From positions 1 to 34,996 of the forward strand of contig VFKN01000063.1 in the NCBI GenBank assembly GCA_009885525.1: DNA of 34,996 bases. Direction: 5' to 3'. The position numbers were made by a program, and so were the translations under genes. This document shows positions 23,858 through 32,403 of the stretch, one piece after another. This stretch comes from Anaerolineaceae bacterium (GTDB taxonomy: Bacteria; Chloroflexota; Anaerolineae; Anaerolineales; Villigracilaceae). The notes under the pieces were generated by a model. That model ran no database searches. It had not been told where the DNA came from and was given only the letters and a program-made list of their open reading frames with translations. Numbering within the stretch: position 1 is the first letter of the stretch; each line of letters starts with the position of its first letter.

Positions 23858-25744
23858 ATGGATAAATTCTTAATAAGAATTAACGGGACGCCAATGTCGC
23901 CTACGATGTACGGCGATATCCTTGAGATTGTTGTCGATACGGACGTTTTCATGCCGAGCATGTTCACGATCGTGTTCAATGATTCACAAGCCATCACCGG
24001 ACTGCCTCCCCTGAAACATACCGATAATGCGCTCATGTTTAGGATCGGCGCCAAAGTGACTATTTCCGCAATGGTGCAAGCCCAGCCTTCGCCCATTCCT
24101 AAAGTCAATATGTTAATTAACGGGGAAATCACATCCATCGAGCCGATCTTTCGCGAAGACGGGCAGATTCACCTGCGTATTCGCGGTTACGACGCCGCGC
24201 ACCGCCTGACCCTCGGGAAGAAGACGCGCGCCTGGGGAACCGGACTGGCTCCCACTGTTACTGAAGCGCAAATCGTTACGACGATCGCCGCCGAACATGG
24301 GCTCGCCCCCATAATTGATATGACCGGACTGGCTGGCATCATGTACGAGTACGTCATGCAATACAACCAGAGCGACTGGGATTTTTTATGGGCTAGGGCG
24401 CGGATGCTTGGCTATCAGGTTTTTTCGGATGGTCTGACGCTGCGTTTTACGCAAGCCAGTTTACCCAGGCAAATGCTGCCCGTTAATCTGGCTTGGGGTC
24501 AGAACTTGAGAAACTTTAAACCGCGTTTTGTCGCCTCAGGCGCTGCAACAATCGTGATGGCTTCCGGGTGGAATTCCGATTTGAAAAGTGGAGTCGCAGC
24601 TCCCAGCATTCCCGGCTCGTCTGCGCTGGATCTTACCTCTTCGCCAACGGTTTCAAAAGCAATCACAGGTAGTGTTGCTATTACAACCGGTTTTCGTTCA
24701 AAAGCGCGGGATTTCGTCATCGCCCCGTTTGTACGCACCCCCTTGATCGCCAGCGCGATTGCGAGGGCGCGCTTCCTACAGCACGAGAGTCATTACGTGC
24801 GCGCCAGCGGCGACGCAGTTGGCGATCCCAACTTGTTGGCGGGTTGCAATGCCGTAGTATTGAATGTGGGCGTGCGTTTTGCCGGAACTTATTTCGTTAC
24901 TCAGGCGCGGCATATTTATCGTGGCGGTGATTATCAGGTTGAGTTCGAGATCTCGGGACGCAACCCATATACGCTTAGTCACATGACCGGCCAAGACCCT
25001 GAAGTGAATAAGATCTATGGCGCTGTGGTTGGGCTCGTTATAGACGTGAATGATCCAATGCTTACGGGTCGCGTAAAAGTTAGATTCCCGTGGATGCCAA
25101 TGGGCAACATGGGACCCATTACCAGCGCGTGGGCGCGCATGGCTAGTTTTGGGAGCGGTATGAATCGCGGCATTTATTTCACTCCCGAAATGAATGACGA
25201 AGTTTTGGTGATCTTTGAACATGGCGACGTCAATTATCCATATATTGTGGGCGCGCTCTGGAATAAAATAGACAGACCCCCCATGCATCTGCCCGGTAAG
25301 GCGGTGATGGCTGGCATGGTTAATCAGCGCATCATTAGATCGCGCAGCGGGCACGTGATTGTGATGGACGATACCCCCGGTCAGGAAAAAATCGTTATTC
25401 AGGATAGGATGAAGAACGGCATCGAGATCGATACGATCCAAAATGAGCTGACCATTACGACGCTTGGAAATCTGACCTTTAATGTTGGCGGAAGATTTGT
25501 GGTGAACAGCAATCTGGATTTCGCCATTGAATCAAAAACCAAAGGGGCGATCAAGGCTGCCGCCAACTTGGAATTGGAGTCCAAAGGGGTCGCCTCGCTC
25601 AAGGCCGGCGCGTCTCAATTGGATATGACTGCCGCCTCGGCTGCTTTAAAAAGCGTCGCAATTGACGTGCAAGCGAGCGCCAAAGCCTCTGTCAAAGCAG
25701 GCGCAATGGTTGAAATTCAGGGCGCTCTTGTGAAAATTAACTAG
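23858..25744 (+). CDS. VgrG-like spike protein (Afp8; gp27/gp5 fusion)
   Basis: The 628-residue protein has an N-terminal gp27-like hub (about 1-370, including MYEYVMQYNQSDWDFLWARAR). A gp5-type OB fold follows at about 388-475 with GRVKVRFPW, WARMASFGSG and DEVLVIFEHGD. The C-terminal ~150 residues are short repeated beta strands (LTITTLGNLTFNVGG, then Ala/Lys/Ser-rich LKAGAS, VKAGAM) forming the needle. No lysozyme domain is inserted between OB fold and needle, unlike T4 gp5. It is trimeric at the particle tip, under PAAR, which is the next gene 16 bp downstream. Confidence 0.95.
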   Translation: MDKFLIRINGTPMSPTMYGDILEIVVDTDVFMPSMFTIVFNDSQAITGLPPLKHTDNALMFRIGAKVTISAMVQAQPSPIPKVNMLINGEITSIEPIFREDGQIHLRIRGYDAAHRLTLGKKTRAWGTGLAPTVTEAQIVTTIAAEHGLAPIIDMTGLAGIMYEYVMQYNQSDWDFLWARARMLGYQVFSDGLTLRFTQASLPRQMLPVNLAWGQNLRNFKPRFVASGAATIVMASGWNSDLKSGVAAPSIPGSSALDLTSSPTVSKAITGSVAITTGFRSKARDFVIAPFVRTPLIASAIARARFLQHESHYVRASGDAVGDPNLLAGCNAVVLNVGVRFAGTYFVTQARHIYRGGDYQVEFEISGRNPYTLSHMTGQDPEVNKIYGAVVGLVIDVNDPMLTGRVKVRFPWMPMGNMGPITSAWARMASFGSGMNRGIYFTPEMNDEVLVIFEHGDVNYPYIVGALWNKIDRPPMHLPGKAVMAGMVNQRIIRSRSGHVIVMDDTPGQEKIVIQDRMKNGIEIDTIQNELTITTLGNLTFNVGGRFVVNSNLDFAIESKTKGAIKAAANLELESKGVASLKAGASQLDMTAASAALKSVAIDVQASAKASVKAGAMVEIQGALVKIN

Positions 25745-25760
25745 GAAGGTTGGTGAAACT

Positions 25761-26060
25761 ATGGCTCCAGCAGCTCGAATGGGCGACGCAACCGCTCACG
25801 GCGGTACGATCGTTGTCGGTTTTCCAATGGTTCTGATCGGGGGGCAGCCCGCTGCGCGAGTGGGCGATATGCACGTGTGCCCCATGCAGACTCCGGCCGT
25901 GCCCCCTATTCCGCATGTGGGCGGTCCGATTCTGCCGCCCGGCGGTATAACAGTACTGATCGGCGGTATGCCAGCTGCCCGCATGGGTGACATGGCAACC
26001 TGTGTCGGCCCCCCGGATTCGATCGTGGGCGGCTGCCCAACAGTACTCATCGGCCCTTAA
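25761..26060 (+). CDS. PAAR-domain spike tip protein (Afp10-like)
   Basis: The 99-residue protein consists of a single PAAR module: two PAAR-like repeats containing QPAARVGDMHVCP and MPAARMGDMATC, with GGxxTVLIGG strands. Conserved His and Cys residues (HGG, HVC, ATC) could hold the zinc ion of the tip. PAAR proteins sharpen the trimeric spike. No C-terminal effector extension is present, so this tip carries no fused toxin. It lies directly after the spike gene. Confidence 0.95.
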   Translation: MAPAARMGDATAHGGTIVVGFPMVLIGGQPAARVGDMHVCPMQTPAVPPIPHVGGPILPPGGITVLIGGMPAARMGDMATCVGPPDSIVGGCPTVLIGP

Positions 26061-26074
26061 GATTCTTTTTAAAT

Positions 26075-26091
26075 GGGAATGCGAAATTCCC
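26075..26091 (+). promoter_or_regulatory. Small intercistronic hairpin before the gp25-like gene
   Basis: GGGAAT (26075-26080) pairs with ATTCCC (26086-26091) around a five-base loop, 17 bases before the gp25-like start. It has no T-run, so it is not a terminator; it could mildly affect translation initiation or be incidental. Confidence 0.25.
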
Positions 26092-26108
26092 GGTAGACGG
26101 AGATATAT

Positions 26109-26522
26109 ATGCAACATGATGCAAGAACATTTTTAGGAAACGGATTGAGCTTCCCCCTCCGCACGGATGCGCGTGGGCAGATCGTTTTAGTTACAGGCAG
26201 TGAAGATATTGATCAATCCATTTTAATTATTCTGCGGACGCGCCCGGGCGAACGCGTTATGCGGCCAACCTTCGGCTGCCGGGCAAATGAATTGTTGTTT
26301 GAGCCCCGCTCGGCATCTACGGTCAGCCTACTGCAAAATTATGTCCTTGAAGCATTGCGGATGTGGGAACCGCGCATTGACGTAGTAAGTGTCAACGTGG
26401 TTGATGATGGCGGCGATGTCGGGATTCTGTTGACTGAGATCGAATACCAGATCAAAGCCACGCACGATACCCGCAGCATTGTCTATCCCTTCTATATTGC
26501 GGATGAACCAGAAATACTGTAA
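26109..26522 (+). CDS. gp25-like baseplate wedge protein (Afp9-like, GPW/gp25 family)
   Basis: The 137-residue product matches the GPW/gp25 lysozyme-like fold: GNGLSFPLRTDARG, DIDQSILIILRTRPGERVMRPTFGC, a helix LQNYVLEALRMWEPRIDV and a terminal beta segment. In T4 and CIS particles gp25 nucleates the sheath at the baseplate through a sheath-like handshake strand. ATG 26109 is preceded by ACGGAGAT. It lies in the conserved order gp25, gpJ, gpI. Confidence 0.95.
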   Translation: MQHDARTFLGNGLSFPLRTDARGQIVLVTGSEDIDQSILIILRTRPGERVMRPTFGCRANELLFEPRSASTVSLLQNYVLEALRMWEPRIDVVSVNVVDDGGDVGILLTEIEYQIKATHDTRSIVYPFYIADEPEIL

Positions 26523-26536
26523 AACAGGAGTCCAGC

Positions 26537-28624
26537 GTGACCTTACCAGCCCCTAATTTGGACGATCTCCGCTTTCAGAGCAGCCTTGTGGATGAAGCCC
26601 GCAGGCGTATTACGCGCTACTGTCCGGAGTGGACCGAGTACAACCTGAGCGACCCCGGCATTACCCTGATCGAATTGTTTGCCTGGATGACGGAATTGAT
26701 GGTGTACCGGCTGAACCGTGTGCCGGAAAAGAATTATATTAAATTCCTTGAGATGTTGGGCCTGCAACGTTTACCGGCCAGCAGTGCGCGCACCGAGTTG
26801 ACCTTCTGGCTCTCGGCGGCCATACCATTTGCGCCCAATAACCTGCAAACCATTCCTGTGCCGCAAGGTTTTGAAGTGCGTTCCGAAATGAGTGATGATG
26901 AAGTTCTGTTCACCACGGACCGCCCCCTGGAGATTGTCCCTCCGCTGTTAACTCAGGTGCGCACAGACCAGGAATTCAATAAAAACTATTTTCCACGCCT
27001 GGGATTGGAAACTTTTTATCCATTCAACAGGAACATGCCGCAGGAAGGCGATACGTTTTATCTGGGATTCGATCCGGCGAATAATATTTCCGGGCATATC
27101 CTGCAATTTGTTTTCGAGTGCGAACCTACCGAAGCGGTGGGTATTCGTCGTGAAGACCCACCCTGGGTCTGGGAATGCCTGACCGCAGATGGACTGTGGC
27201 AGGAAATAAAACCCAGCGCACAGGACGGCGAAAAAGATACGACTGGCGGCCTTAACAACGAAAATGGCAGCCTGGTGGTATATCTGCCGATGAGTCTGAA
27301 GTCAGGGTTGTTGTACGGACTTAACGCAATCTGGCTGCGCTGTCGTGTTGAACAACGCAACCCTTTGCAAGGCCTCTATTCAGAATCTCCGCGCGTCAAG
27401 AAGATCGGCGCCTTCAGTATTGGCGCGACAACTTCAGCGATGCATTCGGTATATGTGCAGGAGGAAGTTCTGGGCAGCAGCAGCGGTGAGCCGGGCCAAT
27501 CTTTCGATCTGAGCCATTCACCCGTTCTCAATCTGCAGCCTGAAGAAACACTTGAAGTCGAGGAAAACCGCGACGGAGATGTTGTTTTTGTACCCTGGAA
27601 GCAGGTGGACGATTTCTCAAAATCTACTCATTTCGACCGCCATTTTGTGTTGGATAACGCAGTCGGCACCGTTCGCTTTGGACCTTCTGTGCGCCAACCG
27701 GATGGAACCATTGTTCAATACGGGCGTATTCCTGAAAACGGACGCAACATCCGCTTTTCGCGTTACAGGTATGGCGGCGGTATACGCGGTAATCTGCCTG
27801 TGGCAAGTCTGAGCAGCATGTCTATGTCGCTGGCTTATATTTCGCGTGTATCAAACCTGATCCGAGCGGTGGGCGGGCGCGACCAGGAAACTCTGGATGA
27901 ATTGAAACTGCGCGCGCAACGCGAGCTGCAAGCGCAGCGCCGCGCTGTTACTGCACAAGATTATGAACAATTCACCTTGAGATGCAGCCGTTCGGTGGCG
28001 CGTGCGCGTTGTCTGACTCCCGGCGCAGCAGTCAACGGCGCTTCCGGCACGATTTCGGTGCTGGTGGTTCCAGCGGTGGCTGATGCGCTGCATGCGGGTA
28101 ACCTGGCAGCCCTGCACATGCAGGATTCGCTCCAATCCGAAATTCGCGCTTATCTCGATCAATATCGTTTGATGACCACCGCACTGCAAGTCCGCGAGCC
28201 GCGTTATATCGGTGTAAAAGTCAAAGCGCGGATTGTTCCACAAGACTTTGTACGCCCCGCTGAAGTGGAGCAGCGCGTGCGCGAAGAACTGCAGCGTTAC
28301 CTGACACCTGTGGCAATTGATGCCCAGCAACCTTTGCTGCAGAGTGGTGAAAAATGGGAAGGCTGGCAGTTTGGCAGGGATTTATTCGCAGCCGAAGTCA
28401 TCTCATTAATCCAGCAGGTTCCATCGGTTAAGTATGTACTGGATGTGGAAATCTCTTCTCGCCCTGTTGTGCCGATGGAAGAGAAAGTGATTTTTGAAGA
28501 TGCCGCGCCACTTGAGTTAACGCCGGTGGATAAGGTCCTGCAAATTCCGGACGACGCCCTGCTCTGCTCTCTGGAGCATGAGATCGAAACGGTCACCATT
28601 CAAGAAATCTACAAGAAAGGTTAA
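26537..28624 (+). CDS. Baseplate assembly protein J-like (Afp11, gp6-like)
   Basis: The 695-residue protein starts LDDLRFQSSLVDEARRRI and ITRYCPEWTEYNLSDPGITLIELFAW, signature of CIS/phage 'putative baseplate assembly' proteins. The conserved gpJ core with GGGIRGNLPVASL, GGRDQETLDELKLRA and TAQDYEQFTLRCSRSVARARCL follows. The GTG start at 26537 has ACAGGAG upstream. It forms the baseplate wedge ring with gp25 and gpI, and its stop is two bases before the gpI-like start, consistent with co-translation. Confidence 0.95.
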   Translation: MTLPAPNLDDLRFQSSLVDEARRRITRYCPEWTEYNLSDPGITLIELFAWMTELMVYRLNRVPEKNYIKFLEMLGLQRLPASSARTELTFWLSAAIPFAPNNLQTIPVPQGFEVRSEMSDDEVLFTTDRPLEIVPPLLTQVRTDQEFNKNYFPRLGLETFYPFNRNMPQEGDTFYLGFDPANNISGHILQFVFECEPTEAVGIRREDPPWVWECLTADGLWQEIKPSAQDGEKDTTGGLNNENGSLVVYLPMSLKSGLLYGLNAIWLRCRVEQRNPLQGLYSESPRVKKIGAFSIGATTSAMHSVYVQEEVLGSSSGEPGQSFDLSHSPVLNLQPEETLEVEENRDGDVVFVPWKQVDDFSKSTHFDRHFVLDNAVGTVRFGPSVRQPDGTIVQYGRIPENGRNIRFSRYRYGGGIRGNLPVASLSSMSMSLAYISRVSNLIRAVGGRDQETLDELKLRAQRELQAQRRAVTAQDYEQFTLRCSRSVARARCLTPGAAVNGASGTISVLVVPAVADALHAGNLAALHMQDSLQSEIRAYLDQYRLMTTALQVREPRYIGVKVKARIVPQDFVRPAEVEQRVREELQRYLTPVAIDAQQPLLQSGEKWEGWQFGRDLFAAEVISLIQQVPSVKYVLDVEISSRPVVPMEEKVIFEDAAPLELTPVDKVLQIPDDALLCSLEHEIETVTIQEIYKKG

Positions 28625-28626
28625 CG

Positions 28627-29589
28627 ATGAGCGATTCAGCATCACCCATGCAGTTATGCCTGGCGGCGGATCACTACAACCGCTACCCCGGTGAACTGGT
28701 GACTTTTTTCCTGCAGTTTGTTGCGCCAGAACAGACCGGGACATCGCTGCAGTTTGCCATGCCGCGTGTACTGAAAGTCGAATCTTATGACCTACCGGAT
28801 GGAATTCCGATCTCTTTGCCGGTCGTAACCGAAGCGGGTCAGGATCTGGTGATACTTATTCCGCTGGAAAAATATTTCAACGCTGGTCAGCAGTATGAAA
28901 TTGTTGTGCGGGTACGCATTAACAGCTTTTATTTTGACCACTATCTACTGGTGGAAGCGAAATTATTAGATGCTGAGACGAATCCAGTTGCCTCGGAATC
29001 TGTTCAGGTGGCGGTCTTGGGAAAAAGCAAATATCTGGAATTCCTTCCGGAAATGTACGGGAACGATGATTTTACCTCGCGCTTTTTGATGTTGTTCGAG
29101 AGCTTTTGGAAACCGATCAGTCTGCAGATTGATCAGATCGAAAATTATTTTGATCCCGACCTTACTCCGCAGGAGTTCATTCCCTGGTTGTCTTCATGGG
29201 TCGGCCTGCCGGTGGATAACAACCTGCCGGTCAATCGTATGCGTAACTTGTTAAACCAGTCTATGTACCTGTTTCAATGCCGCGGGACGTTGTACGCGCT
29301 TAGAACAACGCTTGAAATTTATACGGAAGGTGAGATAGATATTAAGGAGCGCCGCGCAAATAATTTTGTGCTTGGGGCTGCGAGCGCTCTTGGCGCTGCG
29401 ATCGCGCTGGGCCGCGCTAACCAACCCGATTCCATCTCGGTGAAGATGCGCTTACCGCAGGCTGAATTGGCGCGTATGCAATTTTCCGAAGAAATGTACC
29501 GGCACAAAATGACAGAGATCATCCGTGCTTTGGTTCCGGCGCATACGGTTTTTGATGTAAATTGTGACTTCTACACTGAACAGGCTTAA
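28627..29589 (+). CDS. Tail protein I-like baseplate component (Afp12-like)
   Basis: The 320-residue protein has an N-terminal beta region (about 1-130) and a gpI core: YLEFLPEMYGNDDFTSRFLMLFESFWKPISLQIDQIENYFDPDLTPQEFIPWLSSWVGLPVD, then the helical LLNQSMYLFQCRGTLYALRTTLEIYT and a C-terminal PAHTVFDV. This family forms part of the wedge and contacts the fibres. The next gene encodes a fibre-like protein, fitting the order. Confidence 0.92.
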   Translation: MSDSASPMQLCLAADHYNRYPGELVTFFLQFVAPEQTGTSLQFAMPRVLKVESYDLPDGIPISLPVVTEAGQDLVILIPLEKYFNAGQQYEIVVRVRINSFYFDHYLLVEAKLLDAETNPVASESVQVAVLGKSKYLEFLPEMYGNDDFTSRFLMLFESFWKPISLQIDQIENYFDPDLTPQEFIPWLSSWVGLPVDNNLPVNRMRNLLNQSMYLFQCRGTLYALRTTLEIYTEGEIDIKERRANNFVLGAASALGAAIALGRANQPDSISVKMRLPQAELARMQFSEEMYRHKMTEIIRALVPAHTVFDVNCDFYTEQA

Positions 29590-29600
29590 AGGAGTGATTG

Positions 29601-30698
29601 ATGACTGACCCCGAGGTTTTGAAGATTTTCCCCACCAATCAGGTGAAACCGTATGATGGCATGTCGGTGACAGCCGATGTGTGGGCACTGGCGCATGCCG
29701 AGCATCGCCAGGCTCGACACGCACATGATCTGATTTTTCACGGCAGCGGCATTATTACAGGACTTGAAGTCGTTGCGAATGACCCGCCCAACCAGTTTGT
29801 TTTTATTTCGCCCGGTGTGGCGGTTGACCCGGTCGGAAATGTGATCGTGCTGCCGGAGCCGGTCGCATACGATTTTGGAAACACCTCCGAAGGCACGCTT
29901 TTCCTTGTACTTGGGCATGGCGAGCGTGAAGTGGGCGGCGTGGAAAAAGAAATGATAACCATTCAAAATGAGTTTGTCATTGCAGCCCGCCCGAATATGC
30001 CCAAGCGTCCGGTCGTCGAATTGGCCAGACTGACCATTTCCAAACCGGGAAACCCGATTAAAAATGCCGACGACGCGGAACATCCTCGCGGTGAAGAACT
30101 TGACCTGCGCTTCCGGAATATAATAAGTCCGCAAGCCAAACAACGCGTAAGAGTCGCGCTTTGCAGTTTGGGAAGTGAAGTGCAATCTGTGATTACCGGC
30201 TGGGATTATTTGAGCAGGGAGTGTGCCCGCTCTACGCCGTATGCGCTGGTTGTCGATACACAGGTGCCTTTCTCTGATGATCTGCCAGGTTATGAACTGA
30301 TCTATCTTAGCGGCAAAGGTTCGTTCAATCTGGAGGCCAGTCAATTGAAGATACTGCGCACAGCACTGGATAAAGGTAAGATGCTGATTGTAGAATCGCT
30401 TGATGCCCCGGCCGAAAAATCTTTCCAGGGCATGTTCGAGAAGTTGAATCTAACACTAGCTCCGATTGACGATTCGCATCCGATCATGACTGCGCCATTC
30501 CTGTTCAATGCGCCGCCCCAGGGCGCGCTCGGGAATCAGGTTCAATTGGACGGGCGGGCAATTTTCTCCACCGCTGGTTACAGTCTGGCTTGGGGCGGAA
30601 CACTTCCTTCCGGACAGGCATCCCGGGCGGATATTCGTAGCGCACATGAATGGGGGCTCAATCTACTCGAGTATTGTGTTCAACACATGGGTGTTTGA
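29601..30698 (+). CDS. Fibre-like CIS protein with DUF4159-like C-terminal domain
   Basis: I chose ATG 29601 with AAAGGAG at 29588-29594; a TTG at 29598 is discounted. Residues about 1-195 resemble baseplate-attached fibre N-termini: a FHGSGIITGLEVV segment, SPGVAVDPVGNVIVLP and LARLTISKPG. Residues about 210-365 resemble DUF4159 (glutamine-amidotransferase-like fold): VDTQVPFSDDLPGYELIYLSGKG, a helix, GKMLIVESLD, DDSHPIMTAPF, FSTAGYSLAWGG and GLNLLEYC. No Cys-His-Glu triad is evident, so a binding role is more likely than catalysis. Its place after the gpI-like gene is that of the Afp13 fibre, but it is not a trimeric adenovirus-type fibre. Confidence 0.65.
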   Translation: MTDPEVLKIFPTNQVKPYDGMSVTADVWALAHAEHRQARHAHDLIFHGSGIITGLEVVANDPPNQFVFISPGVAVDPVGNVIVLPEPVAYDFGNTSEGTLFLVLGHGEREVGGVEKEMITIQNEFVIAARPNMPKRPVVELARLTISKPGNPIKNADDAEHPRGEELDLRFRNIISPQAKQRVRVALCSLGSEVQSVITGWDYLSRECARSTPYALVVDTQVPFSDDLPGYELIYLSGKGSFNLEASQLKILRTALDKGKMLIVESLDAPAEKSFQGMFEKLNLTLAPIDDSHPIMTAPFLFNAPPQGALGNQVQLDGRAIFSTAGYSLAWGGTLPSGQASRADIRSAHEWGLNLLEYCVQHMGV

Positions 30699-30745
30699 TA
30701 CGAGTAGATTTCACCCAGCATTACATTAATTCGGCCTGACAGAGA

Positions 30746-32287
30746 ATGTTTTGGAAGAGACGCAGTTCGAGCAAACCAGAAACTAGCCCCGGAAAAAATA
30801 TTCCAGGGGCTAGTTTGATGTTGCGTCTGATCGTGATGGTTTGCATAAGCGCTTTAATTCTTTTTGCCGCCAGCACCGCTACATTTGCGGACGGCCTTCC
30901 GCCTCCAAATGTGGTTATTAATCCCACCAGCATTCCTGTTACTCAACAGCCTTTGCCGGAGCAGGTCAAAAGCAAGGATGTTGAATTAGTTTCCCCTTCT
31001 CCCTCCATACCAGCCGGATTGTCGCAAACCAGCTGGCTGGCCCACGCGGCTCCAACCCCGCCGCCCACCTTACTCACTCGCTCCCGAATTCTCTTTCAAG
31101 TAAAGGCCATTAATTGCAACCCGTGGGAGTGGTGTACAGCCACTCCCCAACTGCATTTCATCGCGAAGGAATATCTGAAAGGGTTTCACGTAACCCAGGT
31201 AACCCTGCGCATTGGGGGACGCGAAAAAGTTTACGATGGGTCGGATGCCGTTTTGACATTGCCCCAGACGGGTATGCAAGGTACCTGGATAGATTACTGG
31301 GCGGCTTCAGATCACGATAAGGATCAAAGCCAGAACTTCAGGCTCAAGTACCGTTACGTACAATCCGCCCCTGATACAGGCTTGTTCCGCTTTGACTTGC
31401 TGGGTCAGGATTGGGCAGACCAGGCTCCGAGCGGCTCCTTGACCTGGGGCTTATTCCCTCCTTTGGACAAAACCCTGCCGATGGTTCTGGAGCAGCCACT
31501 TTCTGTCGAATATCTGCATACCACCAACCGCTATTTTTATCTTTCCGGGCATCTCATTCAGTCCGGGTTGGTAAATATTTCCGCCTGTCCAAATGGCGGC
31601 TTGTATGCGAACGGATCCGCCACGCCATGTGGAGAGAAAGCCGGTGCAGATAAAGTGCTCGAATGGCAGAACAAGTATGATGAAAAAATTTACACCGCGG
31701 CGCTCAAATATAATATCCCGGCTCGCATTCTAAAAGGTATTCTGGCACAAGAATCACAATTTTGGCCCATTTCTAATGACCCTTACGAACTTGGCTTGGG
31801 AAAGTTTACCGAAAATGGAGCAGGCATGCTCTTGATGTGGAATATAGACTACTTCTTATCGACCTGCATCCCCGTGTATGGAAAAACCTCGTGCTCATCC
31901 GGCTACTCAAGTCTCAACCCGACCGCGCAACTGATGCAGCGCCGCTCGCTGATGGATAAGATTGGCACTAGATCCGAGATCGACATGCTAGCTGGCACAC
32001 TGTTTGCCAGCTCGGCGCAGATCAATCAAATGGTGGTCAACACCTCAGGGAAGGAACCGGCGGTATTGACCACCTATGAAGATATGTGGAAGATCGCGAC
32101 CGGAAATTATTATGCGGGTTCGGGTTGTATCGGCACTGCTTTGCAGAGAATCAATGACGGCGCTCTGAAACTAACCTGGGAACAGCTCGTTGCCCAAATG
32201 GATGGCAGCTGCAAGATTGCAACCATTTACGTTGAGAGAGTATTTAGAACTTCCGGCTATAAAACTGATGATCAGCTTTTGCAGTGA
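30746..32287 (+). CDS. Membrane-anchored lytic-transglycosylase-like protein
   Basis: The 513-residue protein has a basic N-terminus and one hydrophobic segment (about residues 28-48), consistent with a signal anchor or signal peptide. A Pro/Ser-rich stretch and a beta domain (about 110-300, LRIGGREKVYDGS, QNFRLKYRYV) precede a lysozyme-like domain. The latter contains YDEKIYTAALKYNIPARILKGILAQESQFWP, with catalytic Glu candidate E336 in AQES as in SLT-type transglycosylases. Several cysteines (CIPVYGKTSCSSG) suggest disulfides outside the membrane. It ends the CIS gene series and probably opens the peptidoglycan layer for particle anchoring, release or firing; substrate is inferred. Confidence 0.72.
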   Translation: MFWKRRSSSKPETSPGKNIPGASLMLRLIVMVCISALILFAASTATFADGLPPPNVVINPTSIPVTQQPLPEQVKSKDVELVSPSPSIPAGLSQTSWLAHAAPTPPPTLLTRSRILFQVKAINCNPWEWCTATPQLHFIAKEYLKGFHVTQVTLRIGGREKVYDGSDAVLTLPQTGMQGTWIDYWAASDHDKDQSQNFRLKYRYVQSAPDTGLFRFDLLGQDWADQAPSGSLTWGLFPPLDKTLPMVLEQPLSVEYLHTTNRYFYLSGHLIQSGLVNISACPNGGLYANGSATPCGEKAGADKVLEWQNKYDEKIYTAALKYNIPARILKGILAQESQFWPISNDPYELGLGKFTENGAGMLLMWNIDYFLSTCIPVYGKTSCSSGYSSLNPTAQLMQRRSLMDKIGTRSEIDMLAGTLFASSAQINQMVVNTSGKEPAVLTTYEDMWKIATGNYYAGSGCIGTALQRINDGALKLTWEQLVAQMDGSCKIATIYVERVFRTSGYKTDDQLLQ

Positions 32288-32313
32288 CAGCCAATTTTAA
32301 TTAAAATATTGCG

Positions 32314-32403
32314 ATGTTAGATTTGCTGCGGCAGCGTTGGATCGTTGAACGTACTTTTGGTTGGCTGGGTTATTACCGTCGTTTATATCGCCAACATTTT
32401 TAG
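32314..32403 (+). mobile_element. IS5-family transposase C-terminal remnant
   Basis: A 29-codon frame ends in the IS5-type signature RQRWIVERTFGWLGYYRRL, containing the YREK-like WxVERTFxWL motif that carries the catalytic Glu. The rest of the transposase and both inverted repeats are absent, so it is a decayed fragment. It overlaps by four bases the end of the - strand phosphopantetheinyl transferase gene. Confidence 0.85.

Noticed and set aside
24776..25441. 221-aa - strand open frame inside the spike gene
   Set aside because: Antisense to the gp27/OB-fold part of the spike; His/Asn-rich translation typical of a shadow frame.
29586..30344. 252-aa - strand open frame inside the fibre-like gene
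   Set aside because: Antisense to the fibre-like gene whose start, ribosome binding site and domain patterns are on the + strand.
32294..32307. ATTTTAATTAAAAT palindrome after the last CIS gene
   Set aside because: Pure A/T palindrome in AT-rich sequence, too weak to be called a terminator or operator.
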